From Ashinkailepas kermadecensis (Eukaryota; Arthropoda; Thecostraca; Neolepadidae): a stretch of 64,000 nt of DNA. Below, piece after piece: positions 57,790-64,000 of the stretch. Made by a program: the position numbers and the translations under genes. The notes below the pieces were generated by a model that did no database searches, was not told the origin of the DNA, and saw nothing but the letters and a program-made list of their open reading frames with translations. The stretch's first letter is position 1. Every line of letters starts with the position of its first letter. The stretch lies in NCBI GenBank assembly GCA_034440615.1, contig JAOTOM010005100.1:574501-638500 (forward strand), in the 5' to 3' direction.

Positions 57790-58490
57790 ATTCGTCTATT
57801 GATTTCCTTGAGGGCCCCAACGCATGTTCTTAGCCCCCAGCAGCTTTTCTGGCCCCCAGAGCGTTTTTAGTCCCACTGTGCATTTTTGAGACATCGACTC
57901 GTTTTTTGCTCGTTGGTTTTTTTTTGTTGGTTTCTTGTGGACTCACCGCCGCGCTTTCGAAGGTCCCGATGTGTGTATTTATTTCACGGGCGCCTTTTTA
58001 TGACCATGTTGCTTTTTCGGGCACGGGCATATTTTTTGGCCTTTGACGGAAGTTGTTGATGCCCCCAGTGCTATTTGTGTGGGCCCCGGCGCGTGTTTTC
58101 TGTGGTCGACGCGATTTTTTTTTGGATCTCTTCTGATTTTTCCGAGCCCGTGTCGCTTTTCTGGTTCCCCGCGTTTTTTTTTTGCCCCTAGTGCGATCTT
58201 TTTTTCGGGGACCCGAACGTTTTTCAATCCTCAAGTGATTATTTGTGTCTGGGATTTTTTTTGTGGCTCCAGAGCTATTTTCCAAAGTCAGATCGATTTT
58301 TAGTGGTCCCTGCTTTTTCGGGGTCCCAAGTTAAATTACTTTGTGTCCCGTTGTGATTCTTGCGTCCCCCGCTGTGTTTATTTGAGCCCTGCCGTGTTTA
58401 TTATTTGTGGCCCAGAAGCAAATTTTTGATGCCCCTGACGCACAATTTTTTTCGGGCCCGAGCGCGTTTTGGGGCTTAGGCGATATTTTT
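57790..58490. repeat. Decayed short-unit array, third locus
   Basis: The texture is the same as 37840-38740 (T-run, GGGGCCCC or GGGCCC, GCGCG, next T-run), unit about 25-30 bp. Minus-strand frames rich in K, R and G are repeat translation. Confidence 0.7.
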
Positions 58491-58609
58491 TCCTGCATAT
58501 TTCGCCAAGTAAGTCCAGCTAGCAGCTCGACAGAACACATAATACTTATCTGGGCAAAGAAGGAGCGGAAGTCTTCGATTCTTTTCTTGCAGAAGAAAAA
58601 AGAAAAACG

Positions 58610-58740
58610 ATGCACTCAAACCCTAGGTCATGTAGCGTCACCAACCTATCGACCCCCATTAATCGGCAGCGAACTCGGTAACCCCGTCCCGGTTGTGTGG
58701 ATTTCAGCCGACGATCTTGCTATGAAGAGTCGAAACCCCT
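58610..58740 (-). mobile_element. Diverged SINE-tail fragment upstream of CWF19L1
   Basis: GGTCATGTAGCGTCACCAAC at about 58627 matches the SINE tail, and the following sequence diverges. Its orientation (minus) is the same as the other four SINE insertions. It lies in the 5' flank or first intron of CWF19L1. Confidence 0.55.
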
Positions 58741-58877
58741 ATGGACCGAGTCCCGCGACCCTTCTGGGTCATGTCGCATTGCTGTCAACGTCAACGCTAT
58801 ATTGAACTCTCAGTTAAACGATGCGGATAAAATGATATTGCGCGATTGGTTGCTGGATCACGAATCATGGTGTACGA

Positions 58878-58901
58878 TATCTCCCTTCTTCTTTGTTGCA
58901 G
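58878..58901 (+). promoter_or_regulatory. CWF19L1: 3' splice site before the CWF19L1 coding exon
   Basis: A pyrimidine-rich tract CTCCCTTCTTCTTTGTTGCAG ends at 58901 and is followed by GTC. It is a strong consensus acceptor 103 bp before the ATG. It implies an upstream non-coding exon that I could not locate. Confidence 0.65.
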
Positions 58902-59004
58902 GTCATATTCTGCCAGTACGTTCATATACATCCACTGAGTGAGCAACGAAGGAAGCAGCGAGGTTTCCTCAATATATTTGCTGCAAAAAAACATCGTTGC
59001 AACC

Positions 59005-60519
59005 ATGCCACCAATCAAATTGTTGATCTGTGGTAACATAGACGGCAAGTTTAACCAGGTATTTAAACGAGTAGAAAATGTGAACAGGAAGAACGGTCCG
59101 TTCGAGTTCATGTTGTGTTGCGGAACCTTCTTCGGCGGCGCCAACTCCGACTGGGCCGCCTACCGGGAGGGCACCCGCCGTGTACCGATGCCCACCTACG
59201 TCCTGGGCTCGACCAGCAGCCTGTCTCGCGAACTGGTCGACAAGGACTCCGATGAGCTGTGCCCCGACGTGGTTGCACTGGGCGACCGCGGTGTGTTCAC
59301 AACGTCCAACGGCGTCAGCGTGGCCTACTTGGCACCCTCATCTGGCACCGATCCGACCAGCGCCGACGTGCGCGCACTCGAGCAGGCCGTGACGGTATCC
59401 CGATCGGCAAGCGTCGACATCCTCATCACCACGGCCTGGCCGCGGGGCGTCACGCGGTATGTGGCCACCCCTCCCGGCGTGTACTCCATGGAGACGGGTT
59501 CAGTGGCGATGGCGCGCCTCCTGTACGCCACCCGTCCGCGGTACGTGTTTTGTGGTGGCCTCTCCTTACATTACGAACGTCTCCCGTACCGTAACCACCA
59601 GGTCCTGCGCGACCAGCAGAGTCACGTTACGCGCTTCATCTCCCTCGCGGCCGCCTTCAACAGCGACAAACAAAAATGGCTGTATGCGTTCGCGCTGGAA
59701 CCGATGGCCAAGATGACACGCGCCGAGCTGGTAGCGCAGCCAGCTGATGTAACAGAGTGTCCCTTCGACGAGAAAGAGATGGCGACAACCGCGGCCGGTG
59801 GCGATGGCGCGTCACAACAGTTCTTCTATAACATGCCAGAATCTGGAGAGTCCGTCTCCAAACGGCGGCGACAAGGACCTCACGATGAGAAACCAAAGAC
59901 TCCGTGCTGGTTCTGCCTGGCTTCTCCTGAGGTGGAAAAGCACCTGGTGGTAAACGTTGGTGACTTGTGTTACCTGGCGCTGGCCAAGGGTGGTTTGGTG
60001 CCCAATCACGTGCTAATCCTTCCCGTGGAACACGTGCGCGCTTCCACAGAAGCGGACGATGCGGTGTGGACGGAGATCGGCGAGTACAAGGAGCGGCTGC
60101 GACGGCTGTTCGCGGCCGAGGACAAAGCGGTGGTGTTCTTTGAGAGGAATTACCGCCAGTCGCACCTTCAGATCCAGTGTGTGCCGGTACCGGCGCGGAT
60201 CTCGTCGGCACTGAAGGAGGCGGTACAGGACCACTGTGACAGCCAGAACGTATCGCTCGACGAGCTGCCGCCACTTGCCGACGTGCGACAGCTGGCGCGG
60301 CCCGGTGCACCTTATTTGTATGTGGAGCTGCCCAGTGGAGACAAGCTGTTCCACAGAGTGGAGAAGAAGCTGCCGCTTAGCATTGGACGGTCCATGCTGG
60401 CCTGTCCGCCGCTCCTGAACATTCCGGACAGAGTGGAGTGGAGGGACTGTGAACTTGGTATAGACGAACAGACAGCCATGGCAAAGGAGCTAAAGACTAA
60501 GTTTAAGAAGTTTATGTGA
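59005..60519 (+). CDS. CWF19L1: CWF19-like protein 1 (complete, single coding exon)
   Basis: This is a 504-aa orthologue of CWF19L1, the animal relative of yeast Drn1/Cwf19, which associates with late spliceosomes and the lariat-debranching enzyme in the nucleus. Residues 1 to about 215 form the metallophosphatase-like domain: PIKLLICGNIDGKFNQVFKR, then LCCGTFFGG, then RYVFCGGLSLHYERLPY. The histidine of the active GDxHG motif is absent, as expected for this non-catalytic fold. The CwfJ C-terminal domain 1 begins at CWFCLASPEVEKHLVVNVG (residue 301) and has the HIT-like HLQIQC at 387-392. Domain 2 follows, with YVELPSGDKLFHRVEKKLP and LLNIPDRVEWRDCELG. The ATG at 59005 (context AACCATGC) was preferred to the in-frame ATG at 58939 because the alignable family N-terminus begins there. 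Length is slightly below the human protein (about 538). There are no introns in the coding region, unlike vertebrate genes. Confidence 0.96.
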   Translation: MPPIKLLICGNIDGKFNQVFKRVENVNRKNGPFEFMLCCGTFFGGANSDWAAYREGTRRVPMPTYVLGSTSSLSRELVDKDSDELCPDVVALGDRGVFTTSNGVSVAYLAPSSGTDPTSADVRALEQAVTVSRSASVDILITTAWPRGVTRYVATPPGVYSMETGSVAMARLLYATRPRYVFCGGLSLHYERLPYRNHQVLRDQQSHVTRFISLAAAFNSDKQKWLYAFALEPMAKMTRAELVAQPADVTECPFDEKEMATTAAGGDGASQQFFYNMPESGESVSKRRRQGPHDEKPKTPCWFCLASPEVEKHLVVNVGDLCYLALAKGGLVPNHVLILPVEHVRASTEADDAVWTEIGEYKERLRRLFAAEDKAVVFFERNYRQSHLQIQCVPVPARISSALKEAVQDHCDSQNVSLDELPPLADVRQLARPGAPYLYVELPSGDKLFHRVEKKLPLSIGRSMLACPPLLNIPDRVEWRDCELGIDEQTAMAKELKTKFKKFM

Positions 60520-60599
60520 ATTTGAAATGCATGTCGCATGTTCTCTTGTCCATCGTTTCATGCTGCACGTCTTGCACAAATTACGTGTGATCATTGTCC

Positions 60600-60605
60600 A
60601 ATAAA
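60600..60605 (+). terminator. CWF19L1: Polyadenylation signal AATAAA for CWF19L1
   Basis: AATAAA lies 81 bp after the stop codon and is followed within 40 bp by a GT-rich stretch (GGTCATGTTTGGCTCTTCG). A 3' UTR of roughly 100 nt is implied. Confidence 0.75.
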
Positions 60606-60784
60606 CTTCGCATCGTCTTGAACGGTCATGTTTGGCTCTTCGTCTGGAATGAATATCCACATCTCCAGATAAGGTTTATTTGAATTGAATGCTGGAATTC
60701 CAGACTGAAGCATGCATGTGCTGTATCCAGAATTTAAGGCATTGTGAAAAGAATACACTTGGTTTCGTATCCGTTGTTTTAAGC

Positions 60785-61453
60785 GGTGTCCGCCCTCCGA
60801 AGTGTCCTGCTCTCCCTGGTACCCTGTCCTATATAGTACTACTTAGTCCTACTTAGTAATGGTTGTAGCCTGCTATCGTCAGCGTCCTGTCCCCTTTAGT
60901 GTCCTCCTGAGTGCCATACCCACCCTCTTGAGTGTCCTCGGTGCACTACCCTCTTTCGGGCCCATCTATATTTCATACTGAGTACCCGCGCTCCTTAGTG
61001 TTCTGCTCCATTAACCACCCTTCTTAGCGCCCTGTCATACTTAGTGCCTAGGTTCACTTAGTGCCTTGCACCCATCAGTACCCTCTTAAGTGTTCTACCG
61101 TCTTTAGTGCCCTACTGTTCTTTTTGTACCATTCTCAGCAGTGTCCTGTCCTTGGGCATCCTTTCCTACTTAGTGCCTTCGTCCGAAGTGGCGTTCACGC
61201 GGTTTTATGTATAAATGACTGAGTTATGGGCGCTATATGACCTGTGCAGTCGATGCGCCTCTAAGCCAAAATAACATTAACATCCTACTTAGTGCCTTGC
61301 CCTGCGGGATGCTCTGTTCGCCTTAATGTCCTACCTCCTTCGGTTCCCTGTCGTCATAAGTTTCCTCTTCAGAACCCTTTGAAATGAAATGCCCTAGGGC
61401 GATAAACCGCCTTAGAAGGGCGGTTTAGCGCCCTTCTAGATGTCGTACTGAGT
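60785..61453. repeat. Decayed array of CTTAGTGCCCT-type units
   Basis: The string CTTAGTG (or a variant) followed by CCCTGTCC/CCCTACC-like text recurs roughly every 20-35 bp. Copies are diverged. The array is split by the hAT MITE at 61454-61713 and continues to about 61815. Confidence 0.7.
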
Positions 61454-61713
61454 CAGGAGCGGATCCAGGAATTGTCATGGGGGTGGGGACACATGTTCAG
61501 ATGGAAGGAAGGGCATTGACTTCACTTCGAAAGTACCTGTAGGGTCGTCTTTGTCTTCCGGGAAGCGCCTATGCGTAAACAAAAATCGAGGGGTGATGCA
61601 CTCGAGCCTTCCCAGACGGGCGCCTTTTCCCAGCCGGAACGGCGTCACCTTCCCGGGTAGGGGTGGGGGGCTCAGTGTCCCCCCCCTACCCGGACTCATT
61701 GTATCCGCCCCTG
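61454..61713 (+). mobile_element. hAT MITE family A, 260 bp, perfect target duplication
   Basis: It starts CAGGAGCGGATCCAGGAATT and ends GTATCCGCCCCTG, flanked by the perfect duplication TACTGAGT at 61446-61453 and 61714-61721. It inserted into a decayed tandem array, so it is younger than the array. Confidence 0.94.
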
Positions 61714-61865
61714 TACTGAGTACCGTGCTCTCCTTGTGCTATATACCATCTGGGATATCCTCAGGAGTGCCCTACCCTCCTTAGTGTCCTTCCATCCTTT
61801 CCAGAGTGCCCTAACACTATTTTAACTTGAATCCATTTTTTCGACTATAATATAAAGCCAGTACC

Positions 61866-62000
61866 CAGGGGTGCCGTTTTGTATACTTTTGGAATGGCTC
61901 AAGTAGCTCCAACAAGGAGCTGAGCTATCCCAATGGTTTTGAAGAAGAAAATGACCATCAGAGCACCGGTGCCGGGGTGGGTTTCAAGAGCAACAAGGGT
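61866..62000 (+). mobile_element. Family C MITE fragment, right end not seen
   Basis: CAGGGGTGCCGTTTTGTATA followed by CTTTTGG matches the start of the copy at 63208. Later sequence does not match and the true end is unknown. Confidence 0.45.
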
Positions 62001-63200
62001 AAACATAAGCCCTTTTCACGACGGCCAATAAGCACCAGGATGCAATGTCGATGACTTCGTCTAGTATGAATGGCATATTATTAAAATATATGCACTTTAT
62101 CTGTAGATATTAAATCTTTCGAAAGTTCTACATATCAGACAATAAATTAAATATAAAACTCAACCAAAGTATTCAAATAGCAGCACTGATTTGAAAAGAA
62201 GCACTTGACTCACAGAAACGACTAGCCAATCTGGCAGCATCTGGCACCATGGCGCGCGATTTGAGAGTTGTCGGATAAAACATAAATTTGCAATTGCATT
62301 ACCAGCAAACGTACAATATGGGGGAGGAAGTAGTAGTAGATATCATGCTGATAATTTTTATTTTATTTTACGTTTTATTTCATGGATGTGAAGTAACTGT
62401 ATTATGGATAAATATGAAAATACATCATTTCCAGATGGTACGATTCCATCTTGACGCTCCCGAAAATATTATATTCTCTCCATTTTACAAGCGGGTTGTT
62501 CAAATGCCGTCCACTGCAAATCACCATACGAGGCTCAGTTCTTAAATGTCGTTTTAACATACTACCTACATACATACCTGAATAAGATCCAGTGAATATG
62601 GGATTCGGTAACGGCTGACGTGTGCGTTTCAGATGGGGGGGGGGAGGGAGCGAGACTCCTTTTAGTGGATTCCTTTCAGTCAACGCCATAATGCTGATGT
62701 AAAATGACTGCTTAAGGGCGGTGTTGCACCCTGGCACCCCATACGTTCCGGCACCTCCACAAAATTACGTGGATCCCCACCCCCAAGCAAATGTCAAAAG
62801 GGTTTGAATGCAATTCACCAGGTACCTCACGAGTGGGGGAGGGGCAGCGGGGGCCTCGGCCCTTCATGGAACCCATCGGTAGAGCTACTTTCAAAAAGTT
62901 TTAAGATAACACCTATTGGACGTATACCCACCTTCCCCCACTTCTTCCTGGCTGGTCATCCCCCCCCCCACCCCAAGAGTAAGTTCTGGCCATGGATATA
63001 TTTAGTGGGGGGGGGGGGGCGAGAGCACCTACTAGTTCCTTCACTTTTCGGCCAGGACCTCGTTGACTGCAGACAAGACCAGGGTGGTCGAATGCACCTC
63101 ACTCTAGACATTTTCATCGACGGTGCCTTTCGGAGTACAAAGGACACCCTCCACCAGGATCGAGTGCGTCCCCCTTTAATTTTTGCAGCAGAATGTACCC
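62001..63200. other. Intergenic, no gene seen
   Basis: Homopolymer C and G runs occur near 62636, 62961 and 63007. No frame is recognisable as a protein. Confidence 0.4.
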
Positions 63201-63207
63201 TTCTAAG

Positions 63208-63394
63208 CAGGGTTGTTGTTTTGTATACTTTTGAGGGGGAAAGTGCCCCCTCAATGATGGCTTTGCCCCCCCCCCAAATAATTTAAACTTTTAACATAGG
63301 ACCTTGTTGAGTGTACCCCTATCCATTTGGGCCTGCCCATTGCCTTCATGTATTCCCCCCCCCCCCCCCATGATTAAAAAAATAAACACCCATG
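63208..63394 (+). mobile_element. Family C MITE, 187 bp
   Basis: It starts CAGGGTTGTTGTTTTGTATA and ends AAATAAACACCCATG. It has the full family C internal order (GTGCCCCCTCAATG, CAAATAATTTAAACTTTTAA, CATAGGACCTTGTTGAGTGT, GCCTGCCCATTGCCTTCATG). A CTAAG pentamer occurs at both edges (63203-63207 and 63395-63399), perhaps the remnant of an 8-bp duplication. Confidence 0.7.
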
Positions 63395-63399
63395 CTAAG

Positions 63400-64000
63400 C
63401 AAATCTGTATGTACCCATTCTGGGACACTGGGATGCATCCCTTATTAAAATATTCTCAATCGGTGGCGCCCCTCCAAGCTGGCGCAACCTGATAATCGCG
63501 CTCCCCCCCCCCCCCACACACACTTTTCCCATCTTCGTGCATAACTTGGCTCGAGCGAGCTGCACAGTGGAATTGCGGAGCGGGAGGCGTACAGCGATGG
63601 CGCGAGCACGCTGTTGATGGCGAGCGATGTGGATGTAAGTGTTGCACACGATGAATGTTTTAATGGCGTTTCTAACGTAATGTGAACATCTCTACACTGC
63701 AATGTCTTGTTAAATGCCATTGGCCAGCGTCCCAAAATATGTGCCTCACCAGGTTGCTAGTACCCTTGCATTAGCTGTGTTCCTTTGATTATGACTTACG
63801 GAAAATACAAGTCGTCGACAATTGCCATGGAGCTGACAATTGACATGGATATTTATGCAAGCGACCGAGTGATAATTTAAGCCTCGTTGTTACCACACAT
63901 TAATGTGTAAAGTATCGAGCTTGCAGGAGCGAGATTCACGAGCAGCCGGAATGTGACCTGATCTTGTCAGTAATTTTGTTCATACAATTTCGTTGTATCC
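63400..64000. other. Intergenic, no gene seen
   Basis: A poly-C tract lies near 63505-63520, followed by ordinary mixed sequence to the window end. Short minus-strand frames have no assignable motif. Confidence 0.4.

Noticed and set aside
57979..58303. Lysine/arginine-rich frames opposite glycine/phenylalanine-rich frames
   Set aside because: They fall wholly inside a decayed short-unit array and reflect its T-runs and GC blocks.
58939..59004. In-frame upstream ATG of CWF19L1 adding 22 residues
   Set aside because: The added residues do not resemble the family N-terminus, and PPIKLLICGN after the ATG at 59005 aligns with the usual start.

Overview
This is a gene-poor, repeat-rich animal nuclear DNA window, most likely from an arthropod and possibly a crustacean. 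The evidence is interrupted splice-bounded coding sequence, a tRNA-derived SINE, LINE fragments, many hAT-type miniature transposons, several minisatellites, and scattered short runs of the TTAGG/CCTAA type (the usual arthropod telomere repeat) at about 49.6, 49.8, 50.7, 50.8 and 55.8 kb. No bacterial operon, CRISPR array, rRNA or intact tRNA gene is visible. The lineage below arthropod is a guess.

Two genes are well supported. On the minus strand, 26239-23471 is one 923-codon coding exon. It has a strong Kozak start, an in-frame upstream stop and a phase-0 GTAAGT donor, and it sits below a CpG-rich 5' region (26240-27200). It encodes a charged, mostly disordered protein with a conserved-looking basic C-terminal patch; I do not recognise the family, and its later exons are not identified. 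On the plus strand, 59005-60519 is a complete 504-aa CWF19L1 orthologue (metallophosphatase-like N-terminus, CwfJ C1 and C2 domains) in a single coding exon, with a 3' splice site 103 bp upstream of the ATG and an AATAAA 81 bp after the stop.

The rest is mobile-element debris and tandem repeats. From left to right: hAT MITEs (family B, 0.2-0.8 kb); SINE copy (2.6 kb); 59-bp GC-rich minisatellite (4.2-5.1 kb); decayed short-unit array (6.4-7.0 kb); GC-rich minisatellite (8.0-8.4 kb); 45-bp SINE tail insertion (13.1 kb); about seven copies of a roughly 275-bp satellite (14.1-16.0 kb); hAT MITEs of family A (16.3 and 17.4 kb); repeats of about 90 bp and a 490-bp composite microsatellite (18.1-19.0 kb); LINE RT fragment (20.9 kb); full SINE with target duplication (22.6 kb); hAT family C (23.1 kb); the 923-codon exon; a 73-bp minisatellite of about 19 copies (27.8-29.2 kb); LINE RT remnant (32.9-33.9 kb); a possible mariner-type scrap (35.6 kb); a 770-bp hAT element with GGAGCC arrays at both ends (36.3-37.0 kb); a foldback element (37.3-37.8 kb); a decayed array (37.8-38.7 kb); a broken Merlin/ISXO2-type transposase (39.8-40.5 kb); two tandem copies of a 720-770 bp inverted-repeat element (41.2-42.7 kb); a large inverted repeat (44.0-45.8 kb); further decayed arrays (47.3 and 57.8 kb); a poly-A tract that looks like poor sequence (51.4-51.76 kb); a LINE 3' fragment (53.3 kb); the CWF19L1 gene; and more hAT insertions up to 63.4 kb.

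The strongest new structural evidence is a set of exact or near-exact target-site duplications read directly from the sequence. Five hAT-like insertions have perfect 8-bp duplications and two have 7 of 8; four SINE insertions have 11-14 bp duplications. The SINE copies share a 3' tail, one consisting of only 45 bp of tail, which fits tail-recognising LINE mobilisation.
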